From Hetaerina americana (lineage: Eukaryota; Arthropoda; Insecta; Odonata; Calopterygidae), in contig JAKTNV010000006.1 in the NCBI GenBank assembly GCA_022747635.1, forward strand, positions 71,587,590 to 71,651,589: a DNA stretch of 64,000 nt. The letters are read 5' to 3'. The number at the start of each line of letters is the position of its first letter. The stretch's first letter is position 1. A program made the translations under genes and the position numbers. Below are positions 48,955 to 60,457 of this stretch, in pieces. The notes beneath the pieces are model-generated. The model worked only from the letters and a program-made list of their open reading frames with translations, was not told the origin of the DNA and did not search any database.

Positions 48955-49356
48955 AATGAAGCAGGAGGATAGGCGTAGACTGGAGGCTTTTGAAATGTGG
49001 GTGTGGAGCGAGAAGAAAACAAATGAGGAATTACTTGGTATGGTGGGCGAAGAGAGGGGTTTGTTGGGAGAAATCCTATGGAGGCAGGAAAAGTGGATCA
49101 AGGGGGTATTGACCGGCAGTGGGATGTCGAAGACTGTAATTGAGGGGAGAATGTTAGGCAAACGAGGAAAGGGCAGGAAGAGGATATGGATGCTGGACGG
49201 GACGAAGGGAGGAAGAAAGTACTCAGAGATGAAGAGGGACCTGATGTAGAGTAGGATACTGAATTTTGTGTTTTGTTAGGAGTCACAAAATATTTATTTA
49301 GTACCTGTGTCCATCCAAAAACCTACCTTAACCGGCAGATTACCTAATAATAATAT
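48951..49356 (+). mobile_element. 5'-truncated LINE fragment (copy 2 of the 60 kb family)
   Basis: Plus frame from the MKQEDRRRLEAFEMWVW region matches 60630-60960 almost word for word, through GMVGEERGLLGEILWRQEKW and TVIEGRMLGKRGKGRKRI. Relative to copy 1 it has a 24-base in-frame deletion after EMWVW and a TAG stop after KRDLM. The 3' UTR (GGAGTCACAAAATATTTATT) and tail (CCAAAAACCTACCTTAACCG, GCAGATTACCTAATAATAAT) follow. The 5' break coincides with the (TA)n tract. Inactive. Confidence 0.92.
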
Positions 49357-49395
49357 ATACTCATACGTATACATATTTATAAATAGATTTATAAA

Positions 49396-49489
49396 TACAT
49401 TCAAACACAAAAACCTCCCATATGGCGAACAATTCACATGGAAATAGATTAAAGGAAAATGAGTAGGAATACATATAGGGGACGAACAC
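49396..49489 (+). repeat. Dispersed ~95-bp repeat, left copy
   Basis: TACATTCAAACACAAAAACC to GGGGACGAACAC, matched by 49839-49939 with about four fifths of positions shared. Confidence 0.8.
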
Positions 49490-49537
49490 AGGAGAGGTAG
49501 GGAAGGCGGAATCGAGCAGATCACAAGCGCAAAACTA

Positions 49538-49615
49538 TTTCCTCGACCGAGACTTCAACAACGAATCTTTCGACTTGCCGGGCTGATGCTCGAACCAATT
49601 GAGCAATCGAGGAAA
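49538..49615 (-). tRNA. tRNA-like sequence, probably SINE head or pseudogene
   Basis: On the minus strand TTTCCTCGA and TCGAGGAAA pair fully as an acceptor-like stem. GCTCAATTGGTTCGAGC folds as a D arm, and TCAGC-CCGGCAA-GTCGA as an imperfect anticodon arm with GGC in the loop. The T arm is degraded (GTTGAAGTCTC in place of GGTTCGANTCC). GGC would be an alanine anticodon, which eukaryotes seldom use, and the length of 78 with a weak T arm argues against a working tRNA. The sequence to 49780 may be its body. Confidence 0.45.
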
Positions 49616-49838
49616 CGTAATTAACACTGAAATCTGCGGGGGGTTTATGCAACCAAGTGCCCCGATTCTTTGGCCAAGAGATGGCGTTGGGGAGCTGTTT
49701 CACCCACCAAAGGAGATGTAGACGACTCAAGAGGAGAGGACAGTACGAAACCAATCATACAACGCCATAAAGGATAGGAGCATTGCGTTTAGTGGCACTC
49801 CTAGCCAGAAGAAGGAGACGAGCCACATTGGCCAAATA
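49616..49838 (-). repeat. Probable body or flank of the tRNA-like element
   Basis: GC-balanced sequence between the tRNA-like head and the second 95-bp repeat. I recognise no gene in it. Its position between the two repeats suggests it arrived with or between them. Confidence 0.3.
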
Positions 49839-49939
49839 TACATTCAAACACGAAAACCCATCATATTGCGAACAAATATTTATTCACATAGAAATAGATA
49901 TGAGGAAAATGGATAGGGATATATGTAAAAGACGAACAC
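49839..49939 (+). repeat. Dispersed ~95-bp repeat, right copy
   Basis: TACATTCAAACACGAAAACC to AAAGACGAACAC, partner of 49396-49489. Confidence 0.8.
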
Positions 49940-49945
49940 TATTTA

Positions 49946-49960
49946 TGTGTGTGTATGTGT

Positions 49961-50036
<76 letters not shown>

Positions 50037-50045
50037 ATGTATATG
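49946..50045. repeat. (GT)n(TA)n compound microsatellite
   Basis: Short GT run, then about 35 TA repeats to about 50020, then imperfect TA/TTTA. Confidence 0.95.
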
Positions 50046-53000
50046 TATATATATACACACACCGTAGTAGTAGTTTTTTGCACATGCTCAGATACTTGGA
50101 CCGACCGGAAAGTAGGGCAACGAAGAGGATTTTTCTCCAACTACTAAGGAAAATACATGTATGAAGATAGTTCCTCAACTGATGCCATAGTAAATGCAAC
50201 CTCAGACATGTTAAGGAACTTCAAAATTTAGGACCACTTAAGTCCATTAGCCCAAGCCTTGAAGAAAGAATAAATAGGTAAGAACTCCTAAATATTCTGA
50301 CTCTAAACATATTGTAATTCGATGCATATGAAAATAAGTTTAAGGTACGGGTCATTTTTCATGCAACAGAAATATGTGCTCGTAAATCAATCTCATGGCT
50401 CTGATTTATAACCCACTCATAAATCAGGGTGAATCTAACAATAAGCTGGATCAGAGTGTGTCATGCGTCGCGAAAACATAATGCTTACTTTGTTACGAGT
50501 CAAGGACAAAAAAACTATAAAAGTTGCACACTTCTCCCTCACTCAGCCATTTCTGATGAACGGCTTATATGATCAACGTCTGCCACAAAAAGCAGCTCCG
50601 TGAAAGGATTCATAAATATGTACCAAATGCATAAGGATATAAAGTTGCCTTGCCTTGGGCAGCATCTGCAAACACCATCGCCCAAACTTCTATTCTGTTT
50701 TTCAAAGGGAATATTCTTTGCGAGGCACGAAGAGTTCCCTTTGAACATGTTCCTTCTCTTCGGTTAACCCAGATTCGTGTGTCATTCGACCGAGTGTTAA
50801 TTTTTTCCGTTATGAATAGGCTTATTGATTCATCACCCGTTCCATAATAGAATTCAATTATACGTGAGAAAAGAAAGCTAGAAAATGCGAATGAGAAAGA
50901 TTTTGGCAGAAATGTATTTAAACACAAATATATTCCAGTAGAAACTCTTAGAATGTCAATTAACTTCTAAATACACTTCACCATGACAATTATTAAAGAG
51001 CACCACCAAAATCAAAAAGTTCTTGGCTTCATTTGTCCTAGTAATCGATGGCTAATACGGAGATGAAAACTATAAAATGAAGGGAAAAAAGGGATTTCCG
51101 GGGGTTCGGCTGTCACATACCACGACGAACGAATGTCTTACATAATGAATGACACGAGAATGTTATCAATAAACGAATAAAAAAAATTAACTCGAAGGTG
51201 AGACGCATAACTCGAAATTATAAATAATTAACTCGATAACTAGTGAGACGCATAATAAGTCACGACAGTTCAGTGAAGATCGTAACGGATAGAGCCCGAA
51301 AAGGGAGGCATTAAAGAGGAAAAATATTCATTAAGGACAACAGGTGATTCAAAATTTCTGCGGAAGAAGCTTTGGTGACAATGTACGATTGGAAATAAGA
51401 GACTAAAATGCAGACGCAGAGCCGCTAAAAGTAATCCTTGGGTTGAAAAACTTCGTACATTAAAATATTTTCATAGGACCACGTATTTCTTTTAATGAAA
51501 CAAAGTACCGTTATAAATTAGTTAAAATTCAAAAGAAAACAAATAGTGGATTTCCATTCGATTCGGTTCATCTGCGAATCTAGTTTCAAGCACTGCTTCG
51601 AATCTATTAAGCTTAAAAAACATTCTACGGTGAATTATTGACACATTCAAAGTCGGCTTTCTTTTCTTATTATCCTCCAAAAATAAATAAAATCTATAAA
51701 TTTGTCAAAAAAAACAACATTTTCCGAACAGAAATATCGGAGGGTATTTTAAGACCACTTGAAATTAGCCGAGTGTAACTACCTCAGCGTGCGCTTTCAC
51801 TCTACTTCATTCCCTACTCTTAAAGATGCGCTCGACGTGTCCGGAAAAGAGCACGCTACGAGGGCCGGACCGTCGCAGACTAGGTACTCCTGTGCGCCTT
51901 TCTTCAAGAGTAGGCTAACGCCGGATCTTTTTTGCTCCATTCTCTAAAAATTTTACCTCGATCCCAAATTACCCACCCACACCTGGTGGCGGAAATGACC
52001 TCGCCTCTCGGTTGCTGACCCTAATAACTGCCTGCTACAACCCGCATTGGCCACCTTACATCGCAATAACCATAAACCCAGCCAATATGAAGCGTCGCCC
52101 TGGTGTTCAGAGGAGGACACTAGCAGAACGAGACGACGAGCCGCTAAGAAAGGGTGGGATGAGTCATAGCCAGTCTGTTCAGGGATGTGTGAGAGAGAGA
52201 GACAGTTCGCTAGGATGAAACCGAAATACGAAAGCGTGACTTTGCCCGGTGTGAGTCCATTTAAATTGTGGGCTTAGTTTAACGCTCTCCGAATAGCGCT
52301 TAAAAAGGGGTCAACGCACCCCTCCCAACGGAATACCTCTCTTCCTTAAAGGCGGAGACATTATGTCTCGGGTGGAAGAACACACCAGCTCTTTAACTTT
52401 CGGTTTTAGTTCCGCAAGGAAACAAATCCAAATGAGAACAGTTATCGCAACGTACTATGTCGTAAATTTAATACCATCAGGCGCATGAAGTTAAACCCAT
52501 TAGCATCATTTTCGTTGTTACTCTCAAGGTTTTACTCAAATGAATGGTGCAGAATGTAAGATTAACACTTCCTCGTACCCATACTTCACTTCTCTACTTA
52601 ACACGTCTTAAAAGTACATATTTAAGTTGTTCATAAAATACAAAAGCTTAACATAAACCTCTACGTACGCATTCTGCTTAAAAGGCGATTGTGCATTACT
52701 CATAGAGCTATGGCATATAAAGATTACTGCCAATGACGTCCCATGGCGAGGTTCAGATGTCACTAAAGAAAATAAAATTTTCATTACGAAAAAATAATAT
52801 TTGGCATGGAAATCTAATTTGAATAAAGGATCTTACAGTAACACTCACTGTCGTTACGGGTATTAACAGGCCTGGAGGACATTATGTTTCGTTGGAGAGC
52901 ATTCCGAAAACGTCCTTCCGTTGCTGAGGCATTAAATGAATGAACAACGTATTTGGTAATATGAAACAATCCAAATTAAGCACGGTGTCTTAGGATTTCC

Positions 53001-54035
53001 GAACAGTACAGCATAGCAATTCCAATACCAGATAGCGCACCTTTGGACATTTACAATTGTGCCAACAACTCATCAAGGAATTATATGTAATAGAAGACTT
53101 CAAATGGTCCTTGTTTTGAATGGAGGATACTTTGTGAAAATTTTGTAAATTATTCACACCTTATTCTATCACCAATATTCGGGTTAAGTCCAGGGAGTCG
53201 TCCGGGACTTTTTTCAAATTCAATCGTTCAACGTACATACTGTGGGAGTTACTGTCCGAAAGCAGTCAAAATGTCGGCGCATCGTCAGGGCCCATACGCA
53301 CAAATTCGAGTAAACGAGGGATTTACATTGCCTTAAAATTTTTACCAGAAAATGCATTGATATTAAAACTAAATCCGATTAACAGCATTTCTATTCAACG
53401 ATCCGTTTATAGGAATGACGGAATATTCAAGCTTACAATAACCGCATAATGCTATTTATAGCAGAATCAGTCTCTTGTGGGGCTGTTAGGTACAAAACGG
53501 ATTTCACATGCATTGAACTAGAAATGCTAAACTTCGACATAAAAGCTTCCGAAGCATGCACTGAGGGGATGAATTAATCAAATATTGATTTGGACCCGGT
53601 GCTTTAACAATTTATCCAATTAATCTCCTCAATAATCAACGCCAAAATCCACAACGGAGGAACATACTCCCTTTAACACCGAAGAGATGAACGCAGGATA
53701 AAACCGTACAACTGATTCATTTTACACCGACTTTCCTAAAACTGCAAATATTACTCAAGGATAAAAAATATCCCATTAACATTTAATAGCCAAAAAACTA
53801 ATATGCATGCTCATAGAAGTTTTTTAATTAATCACGAGTTTCCCACGGTGAATTCAAAACGACGATAAAAATATCGATGTGTTCGTGCACCTAAAATAAC
53901 TCGATGTCCCTCCAGCAACAGCCAACCCGCATTTCTCTTTTTATACATCGATGCGAGATATATTTCACTTTATCCAGTCCTTGCGCGTAGGAGGACCTGG
54001 GGATGAAAAAGGAAACTTAATTAACAGAGTAAAAG
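50046..54035. other. AT-rich noncoding DNA
   Basis: 4 kb without a recognisable gene. 51830-52240 is GC-balanced with two CCAAT-like boxes (ATTGG near 52045, CCAAT near 52082) and a (GA)n run near 52190-52202. I see no exon. Confidence 0.5.
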
Positions 54036-54039
54036 GAAC

Positions 54040-54760
54040 GAAGGAATTCGTGGAACGAAGGTTGCTGCGGTCGACGAGGGCTGATAATGAATTCCGCGTG
54101 AGGCCGTAAGTACCTCTGCTGCCCTACCATAGTATTCCTTGCGAAGCTTCCTACGGAACCTACGATAGAGTTTACGGAGGTTGAACGAGCTGAGAGGGAA
54201 GAGAGAAAGAAAGAAAGAGAGAAAAGAGGAAAGAAATTGGAGCGTGTAGGCAGCAGCGAGGCTCGCCGGGTGGAGCGTTAGGGAGGACGGATACGCCCCC
54301 GCCGCTCCAATCCTGCCGTTGCCAAGGCGACGAGTTGTCATGACGACCGTTTGCCAAAACTCAATCCCTCGCAACTATTCGACCCCTCCTCTCCCTTCTC
54401 TCTCTTGCTTCCATCCCTCGCCCCAGGCGTGCCTCCCACCCCTTATCGCTCGCCGCCCACATGAACTCCCGCTTCCCCCCCTCCTTCCCTCTCAAGGCAC
54501 CCTCCCTCCCTTTCATTCAAAGCCGCTCCTGGTCCCGCTTCTGCATCCCGTGAAATCACCCTCTTTGCGTGTGTGCACACACCTCCGTGCTTCGCAATAG
54601 CTAGTCGCCCAAAACCACCGAAGAGCCAACCAGCTGACCCGAGGGCTTCCTCCGCGGTGGTCCCTGAGCGCTCGCTTGTGACTCAAACGAGTCACGCAGA
54701 CAGACCGTCCCATTCGTATGTCGCGTCCGAAAACCCGAAACGGATCCTCGGACGGCAGCG
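54040..54760. promoter_or_regulatory. CpG island with CCAAT box and paired X-box-like sites
   Basis: GC-rich core 54240-54360. CTCCAAT at 54305-54311 is followed by GTTGCCAAGGCGAC (54318-54331) and GTTGTCATGACGAC (54334-54347). Both resemble the RFX-binding X-box (GTTGCC-NN-GGCAAC), the first with one mismatch. A GC box (CGCCCCCGCC) is at 54294-54303. A purine tract (GAAAGAAAGAAAGAGAGAAA region, 54203-54237) lies on one side and a C-rich tract (54375-54600) on the other. Frames on both strands are open through composition. This is the best promoter candidate in the window. Direction unknown. Confidence 0.5.
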
Positions 54761-54840
54761 ACCCAATGCATCACATAAGAGATTATTTGTCAAACGGCCT
54801 CCGAGGTTTCGCAACACAATTTACAGATGGTGTTACCGTT

Positions 54841-55347
54841 TAAAAATCACCTGCAATCATTCTAGGTGCTTACATTTAAAACAGTTGAAGAGAAAAATAT
54901 TATGATAGGATGCTGTTGCAAAGTTTCCATGAAAAAACATTAAAACTATCCTTCAGGAATTGAAAGCTTTGGAACAGGCTATCCATTGATACCATGCTAG
55001 TCCATTCCTTAAAAATCACCTGCAATCATTCTAGGTGCTTACATTTAAAACAGTTGAAGAGAAAAATATTATGATAGGATGCTGTTGCAAAGTTTCCATG
55101 AAAAAACATTAAAACTATCCTTCAGGAATTGAAAGCTTTGGAACAGGCTATCCATTGATACCATGCTAGTCCATTCCTTAAAAATCACCTGCAATCATTC
55201 TAGGTGCTTACATTTAAAACAGTTGAAGAGAAAAATATTATGATAGGATGCTGTTGCAAAGTTTCCATGAAAAAACAGTAAAACTATCCTTCAGGAATTG
55301 AAAGCTTTGGAACAGGCTGTCCATTGATACCATGCCAGTCCATTCCT
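54841..55347 (+). repeat. Three-unit 169-bp satellite array
   Basis: Units start at 54841, 55010 and 55179. Each runs TAAAAATCACCTGCAATCAT to ATGCTAGTCCATTCCT. Units 1 and 2 are identical as read. Unit 3 has three substitutions (CATTAAAAC to CAGTAAAAC, GGCTATCC to GGCTGTCC, ATGCTAG to ATGCCAG). Period is exactly 169 both times. A period of 160-180 bases is usual for satellite DNA. Confidence 0.97.
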
Positions 55348-58300
55348 ATCTGAATTAGCGTGAAAATTGAAAATTTTCATCACAGATCCCTTGGTACTAT
55401 ACCATAGATTTTCAAAGTGAAATTCCTCTAGCATGATTTCTTGCAAAAAAAATACAAATCCGATTCAAATGAAAACAAAAACGAACCGCTTCGGAGAGGG
55501 GGAGGTTATTTTAATAATTGAAAGAGTTCAATTCATGTATGGTATTTGTAACGTTTCCGAGCGATCGAGTGAAACTCTAAAAGCTTCCCTCACTGTGCAA
55601 TCGGTCAGCTTCAACGTAATACTACCTTCAAACCCTTGCAACTACAGGTGTTAATCTCACTCTTCGGAGGCTTGATAACAGACTCAATCTCGTTCGTATT
55701 CCTCGCTCATCCGTGAAATGTCACGACCGAGCCATGGCGATCGGAAATATCGAGGGTACGACGGCGCCATCCTCCAATGAGCGATGCCTATGATTTTTTC
55801 ACATGATGCGCCCAAGCAAGGTGATAAATAACATCGTAAAAGAAATTCTGTAAATTTGACCGTTTTATATGTTAGTGCTAATATCAAAGGATAATATATG
55901 AGGATACATAGCGAGTGTATCACACAATCGCCAAAATTTCCAAGAGATAGTAAATGACTATCGACATGCCAATGCGACAGTGAGTAAAATCGCATAAAAC
56001 AGTACGAACTGCGTTACTTGTGACATTCACCTTATATCGTATGACGCTGAATTTTGCTGAGTACTCGCGAGAAAAAAACTCAAAATTTGAACGCCTATGA
56101 CTGAGATCATTTGCTGGAGAAAAAAGAATGGACAACCCGCACCACACATTCATTATTAAATTCTATAAAAAATCAGCTTTGGCTTAGAGACCCACGAAAC
56201 TGAAAGAGCAATTAGGGAGCAAAAAATTTTAAAATTCGTGGAAACTACAAAGAAATACAATTTAGCAATATTTAAATCAGACCCTCTGAGAGGACAGTAG
56301 GACTTGTAGCAGGGTGCTTATCAGTGCTACGACAGACGTGGACGGATAAGGAATTTAAGGGTCGCTTCCAAAATGAAATTTGAGATGAAAACAAATTCCA
56401 TGAGTCACAAAGTCCGTATCGAAAACCCCCATACGAATGTCACCAACCTTCTCTTTTATGGAACATGGAACAGAGAAGGGGGAAGAAAGAATATTTATAT
56501 CAATATTGTTCAGTTATAGGGACGATAGTGGTTCCATCCTATGGTTTCGTAAAAGCTAACTGTTTAACTGAAACACTTTTCTACAAATTTAAAGTATCTT
56601 TTTGAATAAATGCCATTCCTAAACATAACCCCTCCACGACGTATTATACACATGGACTGACTAATGTGAAGAAACGTTTGAAGCTAAGGTCAAGAAAACT
56701 ACAGTCTTTACACTGGATAGAATTGAAAAATTGAAGCAAGAAAGAATAGAAAATGCCCCTGTGCATACATTCGTGCTTGTTACTTCACCTCGCACACATA
56801 TAATCACACACATAAACAACACAACACAACACTTGCTAACCAATAAAATCTGAACTCACGAATTGCATCTAATACGAGAAGAGCTCTTAAGAGGGAATTC
56901 AATTTCGATTCTCCATTTTCAGCGGGACAGTGATCTAATAATAACTAATTTAATTGATCATATGTCTGCAGAATCTCGTTTAATTGGCTCGCGTATCGAT
57001 TTGGACAAGTATTTTACCTCGTCGATTAAGAGCAGAGATATCGATTATTTTAACTGGAGCATCATGGGGAGAGATCACTCAATCTCGGAGTGAAACGGAG
57101 AGCTTCGTAGCTCGCTAGTCAGGCCTGCGAAGCGACAAGGAGTAGAACTCGGGTCATTAGACGCGCAGATCGAAAGATTGTTCCCTCCTCCCCGGTTATT
57201 TCGGTCCCCAAACGTTCGATTTATCGGTTCGCGGAATTCCATTTATCTACGGGGCAAGATTTAAAAAAATGTCTTCTATGATATTACTTCAATTTTTCCC
57301 CGCAGCTATTTTGAAGTTTCTCAGTCGACCTAAATCCCCACAAAGGCTTTTCATGTGTTAGCATTCTGAACTTTAAACGCTAAATATTCCACATCAAAGG
57401 AGTCCCAAAATTCAGGCCTTATGAATTTCACGAAAGCAAAAATGAGCACAGGGCGAATCTTCCGTTCTACAGTACCACACAGTTCAGAAAACCCAAAGTG
57501 ACATAAGTCTACAAAAACAGTCGTAATGTTAGAATTTCGCAAGTTGATTACTTTGATAGCCCCAGGTTTATTTTCTTTCGCCCTAATTCATCTCATTACT
57601 TTAATAAATGAAGCTAACATATTGCTGAATTTCACTACAATTAACAACAAATACGGAGCACACCATCATTCTCCTTCATCCATTTAATCTATAATCACTC
57701 AGGGAAGGATGAAGTTTTTTTCTATTTCATTTTACGATGCGAAACTGTACTCTGAAACTTCTAAAGGCAGCATAACACCATTCCTTATATTTTAAATAGT
57801 GCATTCAAAGATTACAGTCGATGTTTTATATGCGGAATATCATTACGCATCATTCAAGTAACTATTGGTGAAAAAAATATCACGAACAAACAAAATTAAA
57901 TATAAAAAGCTGCACTCTTTTCACAAGTGAATGTCGTGATAAAATATATTAACAAATACATAATCAGAATATATATATCTGACCAAATAAGTAATAAGCA
58001 TAAAAAGAAATAGATCGATATCTCCAAGCAGCGATCAATCATGGTAAATATTTTCAGGTGTTGGCCTAAATTTACGTTAAATTCCCTTCAAATGATTTTC
58101 GAAGATACATATAGTATATCCTATTACTTAATCTGTTAATGTTACCACAGTAGGAAAGCAAATCAGCATAAAACCTTTACTTTTATCCGCGATTGCTATG
58201 AATAACCACGTTTTCAAAATATATAACTGCACACCCAGATGGAAAGTAAAATAAAAGATGTGGACTTACTTGTATTACCCTAAAACTCGATTCAGACTTC

Positions 58301-59394
58301 GAAACCTCGAAAAAGACAAACGAAATGAGAGACATGGAGGGACATTTTCGTAAGAAAATGTTTTACTGTTGTCTTAAGTCTGTTAAAACATTGAAAATCT
58401 GATAGCAAGCCTTTTTAGACATGTAAATCAAAAACCGTTGGACATTGAAATAATATCGATGTCATTTGATTCATACGTTTTAGATGAACACAAGACCATT
58501 TTCAAGGGTTAAGACTACTCACTTATCGGTCTATCCCATCTATTTGCATATTTATTTTTTTTAAAGTTTATCAGGAAAAAATATAATCAATGCCAATTTA
58601 TAGTTTCGCTTAAGAAGGTTCCATTGTATTTTTCAGTACATTGCGTCTATCTACCTGGCACTTCTTTTGAAGCGAGCCGAAAAAATTGCAATCTGGCAAG
58701 AATATAGCTTTTTAGTATGCTGTTCATTATCAACAAGGATCACTCCCAGGCATTCATATTTTATGTAGTTTCGGAATTGGTTTGTCCCTTTCCAATTATT
58801 TTCCTTTTCTCCTACATTTAAAAGGCTGGATATTCACAGGATTGCATTTTTGTCGTCCTCAGGCGACTCTCTTAGCGTTATTCTTAATATTTTACTTCGC
58901 TCCCTTACTCCTCAAGCCTCTCCCTGCACCAAACCCTCGCCTTCGCGCCACTCACTTTCCTTGACACCAACTGCTCTCCCTCGTCACCTCCTTTTTCGGC
59001 GGCGGACACATCGAGATGGGATCGGCGAGGGACCTCGCTCAAGCACTTAATTCCCCTTGCAAATATGCATGCTCTTTCGAGAAGGAAACTTTTCTGAAAA
59101 ACATCACAAACACTTCGCCAACTTGGGATTTTAAACTAGCACATTTAGAAGGGGCAGAGGAGCATCTACGAAACAATGCATGAATGTGAGAGACAGGCGA
59201 CAGAAGTAGGCAAGAACAAGGAAACATGGACAAAATTACTAAAAGGGAGCAAGTGTCTTAAACTAACCTAAAATGAGGATATTTTGACTTTCCCGGAAAT
59301 GGAGCAGCGTAAACGGTGTTTACGTATGGATGCATATTTAGAAACAGCCGTTACGTTACTTAACCATAAGTAACCTTATTCATATACTAATCAT
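55348..59394. other. AT-rich noncoding DNA
   Basis: 4 kb with no recognisable gene. A small GC-balanced patch at 58850-59040 has overlapping short frames only. Confidence 0.55.
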
Positions 59395-59468
59395 GCCTCG
59401 ATAGCTTAACAGGCTAAAACATTCGGCCGGACATCGAGGGACCCGGGTTCGAATCCCGGGGAAGGCGA
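59395..59468 (+). tRNA. tRNA-like SINE head, anticodon-like loop CCGGACA
   Basis: A perfect T arm, CCGGG-TTCGAAT-CCCGG, contains the B box GGTTCGAATCC. An anticodon-like arm TTCGG-CCGGACA-TCGAG closes with two wobbles and would present GGA. The acceptor pairs only in its outer four positions (GCCT with AGGC). The weak acceptor, and the SINE body following at 59500, make a SINE head more likely than a working tRNA. Confidence 0.55.
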
Positions 59469-59570
59469 ATGATTTTTAAACTCTGAAATTGTTGCAATGT
59501 AATGTATATTAACGGATGACTCCGACAATAGTTACTGCTGGGGCATCTCGCAGTTTCTGGGAACTCAATC
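59395..59570 (+). mobile_element. tRNA-headed SINE (third type)
   Basis: The head is described above. The body includes ATATTAACGGATGACTCCGA, GGGGCATCTCGCAGTTTCTG and matches 5174-5245. The 3' end is set by loss of similarity and is approximate. Confidence 0.65.
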
Positions 59571-60457
59571 ATGCACATAATGTTTTTTTAAACGAGAATA
59601 AGATCTGGATAGAAACTTGCTCAAAATGATCGCAAATGACGCCAAGAAAGAAAGACACGGGAATTATGTTTCAATTTTTTGCTCAACGAATAATCTGCTT
59701 TAAAAACATCACCAATTTCAGCTAAAACATTTTACGTAATATGACGAGAAAAAATTATGCGCTCTGATGAAACGCTTTTGAATATTCATACTATTGCGGC
59801 CTAGCACGTAGTAGTAGGTTTTTGGTGGCCTCCGGACAATTAGGAGAACACACTCTTGTGAGCTTAATAAACGTTCTACACAATACAAAGAACGTTACCC
59901 TAGATTAATGCCGTCTTCGTCTCTTCATAACTCCTACCCGCTTCAAAGTATCCATAATAAGCTACGTGACACAAGCCGGCATTCTAAAAAGCCATGACAC
60001 ATGATCGCAACAACTTCCAGAATATTAAGTACCCACACAAATTCCCTTACGCCTTAATTTGACAGATGATAAGTACGTAAATAAGGTGCTGAAATGCATT
60101 ATGTTTTATAACTTCATTTGTCACATTAATACTCCTGGCCTGTCACTAGTGCTTTAAGTAGCAGTTATATTTTTCCTAATTCATGTTTTATTTCAATTTG
60201 TGATGAAACTAGTTTCATGTACAACTTTCATCGTTGATTCTTCACTCATTAAAATTACGGTTAACGACATTAAAAACGTCAGCCATGAAATGAAGCGAGA
60301 TTTTAACCAGTTTCAATTACACCTGTGATTTTTTTGAAACACCATAGCTTATCTATGTTATAGTACAACTACAATTAGCTCATTGTATATTTTCCTTGCC
60401 TATACTGCATGCTTTAAAGTAACTGAGGTCCAATGTATGTTGCATAAATTATTGAAA
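59571..60457. other. AT-rich noncoding DNA with a possible LINE tail
   Basis: Minus strand near 59850-59810 reads GGCCACCAAAAACCTACTAC, a likely diverged copy of the family tail without its second half. Otherwise nothing. Confidence 0.4.

Noticed and set aside
48845..49161. Frames containing long tyrosine-isoleucine runs (also at 47.6, 50.0 and 6.3 kb)
   Set aside because: These are translations of (TA)n microsatellites.
59395..59468. Functional tRNA gene
   Set aside because: Only four acceptor pairs form, and the downstream sequence is a SINE body found elsewhere in the window.
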